Under the pieces are notes generated by a model. It was not told the origin of the DNA. It was given only the letters and a program-made list of their open reading frames with translations, and did no database searches. 40,325 nucleotides of DNA from Clostridiales bacterium (GTDB lineage: Bacteria > Bacillota > Clostridia > Christensenellales > Aristaeellaceae), in the NCBI GenBank assembly GCA_004556155.1, contig SFIM01000027.1, positions 1 through 40,325 on the forward strand, given 5' to 3'. Shown here one piece after another: positions 8,056-15,581 of the stretch (its first letter is position 1; each line of letters starts with the position of its first letter). Position numbers and translations under genes: made by a program.

Positions 8056-8450
8056 CTCATCCCTCGTGCTTGGGAGAAGCCTTTTGGTGGATGCTCTTGC
8101 CAACTGGCACCAATCATTGCGCTCGGTTTCCGCACTCAACTTTCATCTGCGGGGCAGCAGACAGCGCAACTGGATGCCGGGGCTGGCGAAGCCAGACCGA
8201 AGGGGGAAAGCAGGAAGCGAACGGAGGGAAGCTTGCTTTCATCCGGGCGGTTCAGGCTTTCACCTGCCCCGCAGATGGCTAGAGCCACACCCAGTTTAAC
8301 ACAAGCAGCTTTTACGTCACAGACAGGTTCTTTGTTACTTTCCTTGTACGCCCCGCGCTACTGCCTTACGGCAAGCGCGGGTTTCGGGCGGCAATTTGCA
8401 AAATTGCGCGCCCTCAGCCGCTGACCGAAGAAAGTAACGTTCCCCTCGTT
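8056..8450 (+). repeat. Composite dispersed repeat, copy 2 (complete)
   Basis: This 470-base gene-free gap is filled by three modules in order. First comes an AGAAGCCTTTT block (8084-8096). Next is a structured element whose 14-bp arms CATCTGCGGGGCAG (8144-8157) and CTGCCCCGCAGATG (8264-8277) enclose 106 nt. Last, after TTTTACGTCACA, is the GTTACTTTC module, which here carries the 84-bp block (8338-8421) shared with copy 1 and closes with GAAGAAAGTAAC. The same order of modules is found inverted at 20258-20555. Confidence 0.85.
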
Positions 8451-8469
8451 CCCCTCGTCTTCCGCGTTA

Positions 8470-8826
8470 TTACATCGTCCGGGCCAGACGGCCCAGCGCG
8501 GTGGGGTTCAGGCAGTATCCCTTGCGGTATACCGTGCTGATCACATCGTTGCCCAGCTTGGCGCGCAGGCGCTGCACGTGCACATCCACCGTGCGGGTCT
8601 CATAATCCGACGCGCTGCCCCAGGCGGTGCGCAGCAGCTCGCCCCGGCTCATGGCGCGCACGGGCTGCCCGCGGCTGCACGAGGTCAGGGCGCTTTTAAG
8701 CAATTCATCAAAAAGCAAATACTCCTGCTGCGTCAGGCGGTAATCATGACCATAAAGATTGACACAGCACATAGCGGGATCCATGCTGATTCCTCGCCGG
8801 TAATCAAAGGGATACTGATACAGCAT
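8470..8826 (-). CDS. Stand-alone OmpR/PhoB-type winged-helix DNA-binding protein
   Basis: This 118-residue protein carries only the effector domain of a response regulator. The second half shows the family pattern TVDVHVQRLRAKLGNDVISTVYRKGYCL (recognition helix and wing, in part), and LTQQEYLLFDELL marks the start of the domain. There is no receiver domain and no partner kinase nearby. I start at 8826 because GAGGTG is 6 nt upstream; the ATG at 8832 touches the site. The two cysteines near the N-terminus (MCC) and one further on could sense redox state, but that is only a thought. It is divergent from the RsfA-like regulator, 172 bp apart. Confidence 0.8.
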   Translation of the reverse strand: MLYQYPFDYRRGISMDPAMCCVNLYGHDYRLTQQEYLLFDELLKSALTSCSRGQPVRAMSRGELLRTAWGSASDYETRTVDVHVQRLRAKLGNDVISTVYRKGYCLNPTALGRLARTM

Positions 8827-8933
8827 TTTCATCACCTCACCCATATAGACGAAATACATGATAGATTTGTTGCATTCGTTCACAAATTATTAACAAAATT
8901 TTCTGTTTCGTCTTTTTTATGTCGTATGATTAC

Positions 8934-8963
8934 GCATATCCGCCCGGGCAGGTGTGCATACTA
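8934..8963 (+). promoter_or_regulatory. Forespore (sigma-G/sigma-F type) promoter
   Basis: GCATA (8934-8938), 18-nt spacer, CATACTA (8957-8963). This fits the Bacillus subtilis sigma-G consensus as I recall it (GHATR, 18 nt, CATxHTA). It lies about 35 nt before the start of an RsfA-like gene, whose Bacillus relative is transcribed in the forespore. Confidence 0.55.
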
Positions 8964-8998
8964 TGTGGAGTAAGGACGCCATAATGGAGGGGAAAACA

Positions 8999-9790
8999 AT
9001 GGAACAGACGATGGTGAGGGGCCCGCGCTCCGGCTGGCGCGAGGATGAAATCGATCAGCTGTGGCGCGAGATTCAGCGCGCCAACGCCAGCGGTCAGCCG
9101 CTGCGCAGCGTGTTTGAGGAGATGGGCGGCCGCCTGGGGCGCAAGCCCAACAGCGTGCGCAATTACTACTACATGCAGCTGCGCGGGCAGGAGGGCGATA
9201 CCCTGCGCCGCGCCCAGCCCTTTGAAACCTTTACCGAGGCCGAGGTGCGCAGCCTGCTCAAATCCGTGCTGCGCGCCCGGGCGCAGGGGCAATCGGTGCG
9301 CGCGTGCGTGATGGCGCTGTCGCAGGGCGATCATGCGCGGATGCTGCGGTATCAGAACAAGTACCGCTCCCTGCTGAAAAAGCGCCCGGAGCTGGTGGCG
9401 GAAATCTGCCGGGAGCTGGAAGCCGAGGGCGTTGCCTGCGAAAGCCCCATCAGGCCTGCGGGCGAGGACGCGGCGGCACTGCGCAATCAGATTGCCGTCA
9501 AGGCGGGCGCGCTGGGCGATCCCGATGTGCAGCGCATGCTGACGGGCATCAACGCGCTGCTTGACCGCGCGATTGGCAACGATCCGCAGGTGCAGGGCGA
9601 TCGGCTGCGCGTGCGGCTGGATATGGCGCTGCTGCGCTACGATGAGCTAAGCCACGCGGTGGGCGATATGCTGCTGTGCTGCAAGGAATATCTGGGGCAG
9701 GAGGACGCCGTGCGCACGGCTGCGCTGCCGGCCTTTTTGACCTCGCTGAGCCAGCATGTGAGCCAGACCGAAAACGCGCTGGCAAAGTAA
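8999..9790 (+). CDS. RsfA-like Myb/SANT-domain transcription regulator
   Basis: The protein has 263 residues. Near the N-terminus, GWREDEIDQLWREIQRANASG, then VFEEMGGRLGRKPNSVRNYYYMQLR, forms a Myb/SANT-like helix-turn-helix resembling the prespore regulator RsfA of Bacillus. A second block (FTEAEVRSLLKSVLRARAQGQSV, then MLRYQNKYRSLLKKRPEL) may be a repeat of the same fold. The C-terminal half is helical and probably makes oligomers. The start at 8999 has GGAGGGG 6 nt upstream; earlier ATGs in frame lack a ribosome site. A sigma-G-like promoter lies just upstream, so the likely role is fine-tuning of forespore genes. The targets are not known. Confidence 0.75.
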   Translation: MEQTMVRGPRSGWREDEIDQLWREIQRANASGQPLRSVFEEMGGRLGRKPNSVRNYYYMQLRGQEGDTLRRAQPFETFTEAEVRSLLKSVLRARAQGQSVRACVMALSQGDHARMLRYQNKYRSLLKKRPELVAEICRELEAEGVACESPIRPAGEDAAALRNQIAVKAGALGDPDVQRMLTGINALLDRAIGNDPQVQGDRLRVRLDMALLRYDELSHAVGDMLLCCKEYLGQEDAVRTAALPAFLTSLSQHVSQTENALAK

Positions 9791-9794
9791 GGCG

Positions 9795-9875
9795 CGGGGC
9801 GTACAAGGAAAGCAACAAAGAAGGCTGCGTTGTGACGTAAAAGTCAGTTGAATTAAAGTGGTTCTGACCACCCGT
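9795..9875 (+). repeat. GTTACTTTC-family repeat module, 3' half
   Basis: GGGGCGTACAAGGAAAG, then AACAAAGAAGGCTGCG and GTGACGTAAAAGTCA (9833-9847) match the modules at 6300-6350 and 20270-20310. It begins with the end of the 84-bp block. A small hairpin GTGG/CCAC follows (9858-9871), as in other copies. Confidence 0.7.
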
Positions 9876-9898
9876 TGTCTCCGTAAAAAAACTGAAGC

Positions 9899-9940
9899 TG
9901 CCTGGTTAGGAGCAAGCTCCCACCCAGGCAACTTTTCGTT
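9899..9940. terminator. Terminator hairpin between convergent genes
   Basis: TGCCTGG (9899-9905) pairs with CCAGGCA (9924-9930), with an inner GGAGC/GCTCC stem. ACTTTTCGTTTT follows on the plus strand and a T-run (CAGTTTTTTTACGG) on the minus strand, so it can serve both genes. Confidence 0.7.
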
Positions 9941-9986
9941 TTCCATGATGGTTGTGCCGCGGGGTACACAGCGGCAGCGCTATGGC

Positions 9987-11645
9987 TCAAGAATGAAACG
10001 CAAGCCCTTTCCGCTCCAATATTTCGCGGTTCACGGCGGCGCGCAGACGGGCAAAGAAGTCCGCGCTGCGCGGATAATCCACCAGCGTCAGCGGGCCGCC
10101 CGCGCAATCGGACAGGAGCGAGAGCACATGCGCGCGGCTGGTCAGCGATTCCAGCCAGCGCAGCGCGCGCAGATCCTGCATGGCCATGTGGCATAGCAGC
10201 AGGCGAATGGATTCCTCCGGCTCCCCGTTTGCGCCGGGATAAACCTGAAACGCATCGCCCGCCGGGAATACCCCATCCGCATCCGTCACCGCGTAGGGAT
10301 CAATGGGGTACAGCGAGTATTGTGAATTGTAGAAATTGTAGCCCCATTGCAAAAAGCCCTCGATATCATATTTATATAGCTGCGCGCCCAGCATGCGCGT
10401 GCGCGCGGCAGGCATGGCCATGAACAGATTGCTTACAGCTTTATATTGGCTGACGCAGTAATACGTCCATAGCCCAGGCACGCCCGCATCCACAAATTCC
10501 TGCAGGTGGTTGATGCCGGGGATGGGCTTTTTGACGATTCCCGAGGCGTAGAATTTGAGGCTCGACAGCGCGTCGATGATGGGGCAGCCATCCACATAGG
10601 GCGCCACCAAAGCGCGCGCCGCGGCGTAATCCTCCAGCATGAATTCGCACGGCTCATCCGAAATATGAAAATAGGTATGATCCGCAATGCCCAGCGCCCG
10701 CAGCTCGTCCATCAGCTGCGGCAGCAGCGCACGCAGAAAGCCCGCGTATTCCGGGCTGCACGCGGCGGTTTCCCAGCCGAATACGCGCACCGGGCCCGCG
10801 TCCGTATCCGCCATGATCTTGGGCGCATGCAGCGCGCCCCACTGCGTGAACAGGTGCGACATTTCAAAGTATTCCATCCCCGCGCGCCGCGCCGCGGCCA
10901 CCCAGCGGCGCAGAAGCGAAAAATCAAACTGCCAGCCCTCCGGGCTTTGGCGCACGCCCACCAGCTGCACCGTGGGGCGCTCGCCGCCCACGGCGGTATC
11001 CAGCGGCGGGGTGAACAGCGGGGTCAGAATCATATTGACGCCCCGGCGCGCGGCCACGGCCATAAAGCGCTCGATCAGCTGCCAGTGCTCGGCGGAAAAC
11101 ACGGGCACGCGATAGTATTGCGCCAGGCAGTCGCTGTGAAACCAGCTGGTGCGCCGCAGCGTCTGCTCGGGCAGAAAGCCGGGCAGAATGCGCACGCACG
11201 CGCTGGCCTGGCTGAGCACCTCGCCCGTGTCCGCGTGCAATAGCTGCAGCTGGATTTCATAGTCCCCCGCGGCCGCGCCCTCGGGCGTTACCTCCACCCA
11301 GAAGGCGTGCCACAGCCCGGCTTGCAGGTGCGTGCGCAGCCGGTCGCTGAGCAGATCGGGGTACAGGCCGGGGGTTTTGCGCAAATAGTTATCGTCCGCG
11401 CCGGGCAGGGTGGCCAGTGTGACGGGCACGCTGCGCACGCTCCGCACGCGCACGCGGCTGCCCAGGGGCGATTGCGCCCGCAGCATCACCGGAAGGCGAG
11501 CGGGCGCGTCGTCGCTCATCACCGCCGCCTGAAAGGAAACGCACTCGTTTTGAAAGCCCTCAAAGCGGGTTTGCCGCGCGTCCGCCGCAGGCGCGGTATC
11601 CAGAAACACCTTCTCCATCGGGGATAAAATACGAAAATCAATCAT
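9987..11645 (-). CDS. DUF4091 protein, glycoside-hydrolase-like
   Basis: The 552 residues match the DUF4091 family, which is found next to sugar importers and thought to act on glycans. An N-terminal beta-sandwich of about 190 residues is followed by a barrel-like domain. A conserved HISDEPCEF motif around the middle holds the acidic residues expected of a catalytic site, and the C-terminal DUF4091 block has YNFYNSQYS, PAGDAFQVYPG and ESIRL. I see no signal peptide, so it probably works in the cytosol on imported sugars. The start at 11645 lies behind GGAAGGCGAGAG. It is divergent from a family 1 sugar-binding protein and its permeases, which suggests one glycan-use locus. The substrate cannot be told. 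Confidence 0.8.
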   Translation of the reverse strand: MIDFRILSPMEKVFLDTAPAADARQTRFEGFQNECVSFQAAVMSDDAPARLPVMLRAQSPLGSRVRVRSVRSVPVTLATLPGADDNYLRKTPGLYPDLLSDRLRTHLQAGLWHAFWVEVTPEGAAAGDYEIQLQLLHADTGEVLSQASACVRILPGFLPEQTLRRTSWFHSDCLAQYYRVPVFSAEHWQLIERFMAVAARRGVNMILTPLFTPPLDTAVGGERPTVQLVGVRQSPEGWQFDFSLLRRWVAAARRAGMEYFEMSHLFTQWGALHAPKIMADTDAGPVRVFGWETAACSPEYAGFLRALLPQLMDELRALGIADHTYFHISDEPCEFMLEDYAAARALVAPYVDGCPIIDALSSLKFYASGIVKKPIPGINHLQEFVDAGVPGLWTYYCVSQYKAVSNLFMAMPAARTRMLGAQLYKYDIEGFLQWGYNFYNSQYSLYPIDPYAVTDADGVFPAGDAFQVYPGANGEPEESIRLLLCHMAMQDLRALRWLESLTSRAHVLSLLSDCAGGPLTLVDYPRSADFFARLRAAVNREILERKGLAFHS

Positions 11646-11678
11646 TTTTTCTCTCGCCTTCCTGCAATCGCTAAGCAT

Positions 11679-11707
11679 AGCATAAAGCACAAAGGCGGCC
11701 CTGTCAA
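11679..11707 (-). promoter_or_regulatory. Sigma-A promoter for the DUF4091 gene
   Basis: On the minus strand TTGACA (11707-11702), 17-nt spacer, TATGCT (11684-11679). Confidence 0.6.
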
Positions 11708-11796
11708 GAAAAACGATACACTTACCATACGGTGCAAAATAATAGATAGCGATCGGCAAAACAAAAATTAAAGTTGTGCAATGTGGAATAAAACGA

Positions 11797-11825
11797 TTGA
11801 CATATGTAAATGAAACCAGTATAAT
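11797..11825 (+). promoter_or_regulatory. Consensus sigma-A promoter for the sugar importer
   Basis: TTGACA (11797-11802), 17-nt spacer, TATAAT (11820-11825): both boxes are perfect. AT-rich DNA upstream may act as an UP element. A perfect promoter in a sugar-importer operon suggests control by a repressor, but I could not define an operator. Confidence 0.85.
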
Positions 11826-11883
11826 ATAGCCAATAAAATGCGCGACAAGCGCCGATCATAACAATGTAAAGGAGCTTCTCAAA

Positions 11884-13173
11884 ATGAAAAAACTGTTGTC
11901 CCTCCTGCTCGCCGCGATCATGCTGCTGGGCATGGCCGGTATCGCCGCCGCCGATGAAATCAATTACGACGTGACCGAGCCCACCAAGGTGGTCTTCTGG
12001 CACACGCTCAACGATGACGACGACGCCGATCTGCTTCAGCGCATCATCAAGGAATTTGAAGCCGAGCATCCCCTCATCACCATCGAGCCGGTATACTATG
12101 CCAGCTACAACAAGGTAAACGAAGCCCTGGCCGCCGCCAACGTGGCCAATGTGGACGTGCCTGGCTGCGCCTTCATCAACGTGCCCCGTCTGAAGGCCTA
12201 TGCCGACAACGGCGTGATTGAAAACCTGAATCCCTATATCGCCCATTACGGCGTGGATATGAGCGACTTCGTGCAGGGCTTCCTGGACGCCATGCAGGTG
12301 GACGGCCATCAGGTGGCCTTCCCCGTGATGCAGTCCGGCCAGGTGGCGTACTACAACGCCGACCTGCTCAAAGAGCTGGACATCACCTTCCCCGAAAAGT
12401 GGGAGGATATGGACGCTTACCTGGAAAAGGTGTTCACCGCCACCGGCAAGCCCGCCATCTCCCTGCCTGAGTGGGACAACGCCTACTTCTATCCCATCTA
12501 CAGCAACCTGAACGCCTACATGATCACCACCAATGAAAAGGGCGAAGAAGTGACCGGTCTGGACACCGAGGACGCGCTGGCCGTTACCCGCCAGATGCGC
12601 GAGTGGACCGATAAGGGCTGGATCAACTGGTTCCATGACGCCTCCTCCTGCCGCGCGGCCTTCACGGGCGGCGACAGCGCCGGCATCATGCTCTACACCA
12701 CCGCCAACTATGACAACCTGCAGTCCAAGTCCGAGTTCACCGTGGCCATGGCGGTTCCCCCGGCCATGAAGACGGGCAAGAACAACCAGCTGGTTGCCGG
12801 CGGCACCTTCATCATCCCCGCCAACAACGATCAGCAGATCAAGAACGCCGCCTTCCAGTTCATCAACTGGTTCACCAGCGGCAAGTACACCATCGATTTC
12901 TGCATCGCCACCTCCTACTTCCCCACCCGCATGAGCTGCCTGGAGAACGAGGCCGATATGGCGCGCTTCTACGAGGCCATGCCCGCCATGCCGCCCGTGA
13001 TCAAGTATCTGAGCAGCTTTGAGAAGAAGCCCCAGAGCGCGGCCTTTGACAGCGTGGGCGACATCTTTGAAAACTACATGGGTCAGATCATGGTGGAGCG
13101 TCAGCTGGACGTGGATACCGCCTGGGAAATGATGATCGAAGAAATGAACGAATACCTGGCGGATCAGAACTAA
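11884..13173 (+). CDS. Family 1 extracellular sugar-binding protein of an ABC importer
   Basis: The 429-residue solute-binding protein delivers a sugar or oligosaccharide to the two permeases that follow. It has a signal peptide (MKKLLSLLLAAIMLLGMAGIAAA) and the family pattern VVFWHTLNDDDDADLLQRIIKEFEAEHP near the mature start, and INWFTSG near the C-terminus. There is no lipobox cysteine, unusual for a Gram-positive binding protein, which is normally held by a lipid. AAAGGAG precedes the start. A strong hairpin after the stop (13193-13230) and a 427-bp gap before the permeases would give much more binding protein than permease. No ATPase is encoded here, so a shared MsmX-type ATPase is likely. 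Confidence 0.92.
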   Translation: MKKLLSLLLAAIMLLGMAGIAAADEINYDVTEPTKVVFWHTLNDDDDADLLQRIIKEFEAEHPLITIEPVYYASYNKVNEALAAANVANVDVPGCAFINVPRLKAYADNGVIENLNPYIAHYGVDMSDFVQGFLDAMQVDGHQVAFPVMQSGQVAYYNADLLKELDITFPEKWEDMDAYLEKVFTATGKPAISLPEWDNAYFYPIYSNLNAYMITTNEKGEEVTGLDTEDALAVTRQMREWTDKGWINWFHDASSCRAAFTGGDSAGIMLYTTANYDNLQSKSEFTVAMAVPPAMKTGKNNQLVAGGTFIIPANNDQQIKNAAFQFINWFTSGKYTIDFCIATSYFPTRMSCLENEADMARFYEAMPAMPPVIKYLSSFEKKPQSAAFDSVGDIFENYMGQIMVERQLDVDTAWEMMIEEMNEYLADQN

Positions 13174-13192
13174 TTTAATCGCCTGCATCCTG

Positions 13193-13230
13193 GCGGCCCT
13201 GCCCTGTTCAAGCGGGGCAGGGCCGCTTTT
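13193..13230 (+). terminator. Terminator or attenuator after the sugar-binding protein gene
   Basis: GCGGCCCTGCCC (13193-13204) pairs with GGGCAGGGCCGC (13215-13226) and TTTT follows. With permease genes downstream on the same strand it probably lets part of the transcripts through. Confidence 0.8.
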
Positions 13231-13255
13231 ATGCGGGGGAGGGGAAACGAGGGTG

Positions 13256-13525
13256 ACGTTTCTTTCTTGAGTCATAGCGCCGCCGCAGGCGGTGGTGAGG
13301 TGTAGGCTACGAAGTAGCCGTTATCATGACTAATTAAAAGGCAACGCCGCTTCGGCGGCTACACCTCATCAGTCGGGACAGGCCCGACAGCTTCTCCTCA
13401 AGGAGAAGCCTTTTGCTTGGCCGCAAGAATGTAATCACATACTGCATTGCTTGCCAGCCGCACAGCTATAAAAGCCTTCTCCCTCGGGACAAGGTGTCGA
13501 GCCGCAGCGAGACGGATGAGGAAAC
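13256..13525 (+). repeat. Cluster of dispersed repeat modules
   Basis: The gap between binding protein and permease holds several pieces. There is a half copy of the GTTACTTTC module (13258-13275), and a unit framed by GAGGTGTAG and CTACACCTC with inner hairpins GCTAC-GAA-GTAGC and CGCCG-CTT-CGGCG (about 13297-13369). A short GGAGAAGCCTTTTG block (13401-13414) follows. Last is the AAAAGCCTTCTCC unit ending in GACGGATGAGG (13468-13521), seen again at 16801 and 27335. I see no gene here; the open frame that runs in from 13447 lacks a ribosome site. Confidence 0.75.
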
Positions 13526-13599
13526 TTCCTTCCATCAGACTTTTCCTGTGTTTTCATCCCCACCCCAAATTTTCACTAATTAACTTTTTGGAGAACACC

Positions 13600-14538
13600 A
13601 TGAAAAAGAGCAATCCCAACCGCGTAAAGATCGGCGACCATGAGGTCGTGCTCAAGGAGCGGCATTCCTGGTCGGATATGGCCTGCGCCCTGCCTGCCGT
13701 GCTGCTGCTGGCGGTGCTTACCTATTATCCCCTGTGCAAGCTGGTGCAGATCAGCTTTACCAACTGGAACCTGCTCAAGCCCACCTGGGAATATGTGGGC
13801 TTTAAAAACTGGAACTGGCTGTTCACCAGCACCGTGGGCAAGCGCTACATGTTCAACACCCTCAAGGTGACGGGCATATACACCGTTTGCCACATTGCCA
13901 TGGTGCTGATCTTCGGCATGCTGCTGGCGCTTTTATACAAAAAGCTCACCAAGCCCTACAGCGTGATGCGCGCCATCATCTTCATGCCCCGCTACATCGC
14001 CATGTCCACCTGCGGCGTGATCTTCCTGTGGATGCTCAACGCCGATTACGGCATCATCAACGTCACCCTGCGCAAGATGGGATTGCAGGGCGTGCCGTGG
14101 CTGGAGGATCGCCGCATGGCCATGGTATCCGTGCTGGTGCTTACCGGCTGGCACGGCGTGGGCTACGGCATGATGATCTATCTGTCGGCCATGCTGGGCA
14201 TCTCCCGCGATTACTTTGAGGCGGCTGAGCTGGATGGCGCAAGCGGCGTGCAGACCTTCCGCTATATCACCCTGCCGCTGCTGTCGCCCACCACGCTGTT
14301 CCTGCTGATCACCACGTTCATTTCCTCCATGAAGGTGTTCCAGTCGGTAGACGTGCTGACCGGCGGCGGCCCCTACAATTCCACCGAGGTGTTCGTGTAC
14401 TATATCTATCGTCTGGCCTTCCGTGATTTCCGCATTGATCGCGCGTCGGTCAACGCCCTGCTGTTCTTTGTGATCCTGCTGGTGGTCACCGCGTCCACCA
14501 TCCGCATCACCAATAAGAACGTGCATTACGATGCGTAA
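13600..14538 (+). CDS. Sugar ABC importer permease, MalF/UgpA type
   Basis: This 312-residue inner-membrane permease has six hydrophobic segments, starting with MACALPAVLLLAVLTYYPL. The cytoplasmic loop that docks to the ATPase reads EAAELDGASGVQTFRYITLPLL (in part), the EAA motif of binding-protein-dependent importers. TYYPLCKLVQISFTNWN near the first helix is typical of the MalF-like partner. The start at 13600 has TTTGGAG 7 nt before it; the longer frame upstream is repeat DNA. Its stop lies 11 nt before the start of the next permease. Confidence 0.93.
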   Translation: MKKSNPNRVKIGDHEVVLKERHSWSDMACALPAVLLLAVLTYYPLCKLVQISFTNWNLLKPTWEYVGFKNWNWLFTSTVGKRYMFNTLKVTGIYTVCHIAMVLIFGMLLALLYKKLTKPYSVMRAIIFMPRYIAMSTCGVIFLWMLNADYGIINVTLRKMGLQGVPWLEDRRMAMVSVLVLTGWHGVGYGMMIYLSAMLGISRDYFEAAELDGASGVQTFRYITLPLLSPTTLFLLITTFISSMKVFQSVDVLTGGGPYNSTEVFVYYIYRLAFRDFRIDRASVNALLFFVILLVVTASTIRITNKNVHYDA

Positions 14539-14551
14539 GGGGGGCCGAAGC

Positions 14552-15436
14552 ATGACTGTAAAAACCGTAAACGACCGCAACGCGCTCAACACCCACGTGC
14601 GCGCCGTAAAGCAGGCCAAAAACACCGTGCGCTTTATCTTTGCGCTGCTGATTACGCTGGTCTTTATCTTTCCCATCTTCTGGATGGTGTCCACCTCGCT
14701 CAAGCCTGAGGATGAGGTGCTCAACGCCACCCAGACCCTGCTGCCCGTTAAATGGCAGTTTTCCAACTATGCCACCGTCATGCGCAAGGAGCCCTTCCTG
14801 CGCTATATGCTCAACACCGCCATCGTCACGGCCGGCAGCATGCTGCTGGAGCTGAGCACGGGCATCCTGGCCGCGTATTCCTTTGCCCGCGGCAGGTATC
14901 GCGGCAAGCACGCCATGTTCATCTTTGTGCTGGGCGCGATGATGGTGCCCATCCAGGTGACGTTTGTGCCCCTGTATGTGATGATTGCCCGCGCGGGGCT
15001 CAAAAACACCTACCTGGGCCTGATCATCGTGGGCGCGGTATCGCCCTATACCATCTTCATGCTGCGCCAGGCGTTCATGGGCGTGGATGAAAGCTATCTG
15101 GACGCCGCGCGCGTGGACGGCATGGGCAAGCTGGGCGTGATCTTCCGCATCATGGTGCCCATGTGCAAGCCCACGCTGGTCACGATGGTGCTCATGTCCT
15201 TCATCGGCGGCTGGAACACCTACTTCTGGCCCAGCATCATCGCCAATGACAGCGTCAATGTGCGCGTGCTGACGCTGGGACTGATGCACCTCAAGCAGTC
15301 CTTCTCGGGCGAGTCCATCCGCAACTACCATGAAATCATGGCTGGCGCGCTCATTTCCATCCTGCCGGTGCTGGTGATGTTTGCCATTTTCCAGAAACAG
15401 ATGCTCAGCGGCTACACCAAGGCCGCCATGAAGTAA
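14552..15436 (+). CDS. Sugar ABC importer permease, MalG type
   Basis: This is the second permease of the sugar importer, 294 residues with six membrane segments. IFPIFWMVSTSLKPEDEVL after the first helix is a hallmark of MalG-like subunits, and the EAA-type loop is DAARVDGMGKLGVIFRIMVPM. I start at 14552, 9 nt after AGGGGG; an ATG at 14531 overlaps the previous gene and has no ribosome site. With the partner permease it forms the channel. No ATPase follows, because the next genes belong to another importer with its own promoter. Confidence 0.93.
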   Translation: MTVKTVNDRNALNTHVRAVKQAKNTVRFIFALLITLVFIFPIFWMVSTSLKPEDEVLNATQTLLPVKWQFSNYATVMRKEPFLRYMLNTAIVTAGSMLLELSTGILAAYSFARGRYRGKHAMFIFVLGAMMVPIQVTFVPLYVMIARAGLKNTYLGLIIVGAVSPYTIFMLRQAFMGVDESYLDAARVDGMGKLGVIFRIMVPMCKPTLVTMVLMSFIGGWNTYFWPSIIANDSVNVRVLTLGLMHLKQSFSGESIRNYHEIMAGALISILPVLVMFAIFQKQMLSGYTKAAMK

Positions 15437-15476
15437 CCGGCGCGAAAGCAAAATCAGGCAGAACTACCCAAAATGC

Positions 15477-15505
15477 TTGACAGAATGGCTGCATGAATGT
15501 ATAAT
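15477..15505 (+). promoter_or_regulatory. Consensus sigma-A promoter for the Fe3+-type importer
   Basis: TTGACA (15477-15482), 17-nt spacer, TATAAT (15500-15505). It lies 40 bp after the sugar permease stop and 77 bp before the next start, so the two importers are separate units. I did not find a convincing Fur box. Confidence 0.85.
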
Positions 15506-15581
15506 GAGACCAGAAATTGACCGTTTAATTGAATGATTGAAATGGCCAATGCAGTTCTATCAAGAAAGGATGTAACTCAAT

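Noticed and set aside
7999..8139. A 47-codon upstream extension of the SH3 protein
   Set aside because: The extension is repeat DNA, and a perfect ribosome site with a signal peptide fixes the start at 7998.
11722..13275. A long open frame opposite the sugar-binding protein
   Set aside because: Shadow frame, Gly/His/Val-rich, crossing a terminator and two promoters.
13256..13525. CRISPR array
   Set aside because: The repeats are different modules of unequal spacing without unique spacers, and no cas gene is present anywhere in the window.
13447..13599. Upstream extension of the first sugar permease
   Set aside because: It lies in the AAAAGCCTTCTCC repeat; the ATG at 13600 has its own ribosome site and begins the usual protein.
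15437..15581. Fur box before the Fe3+-type importer
   Set aside because: AT-rich pieces are present but none fits the inverted-repeat consensus well enough to claim.
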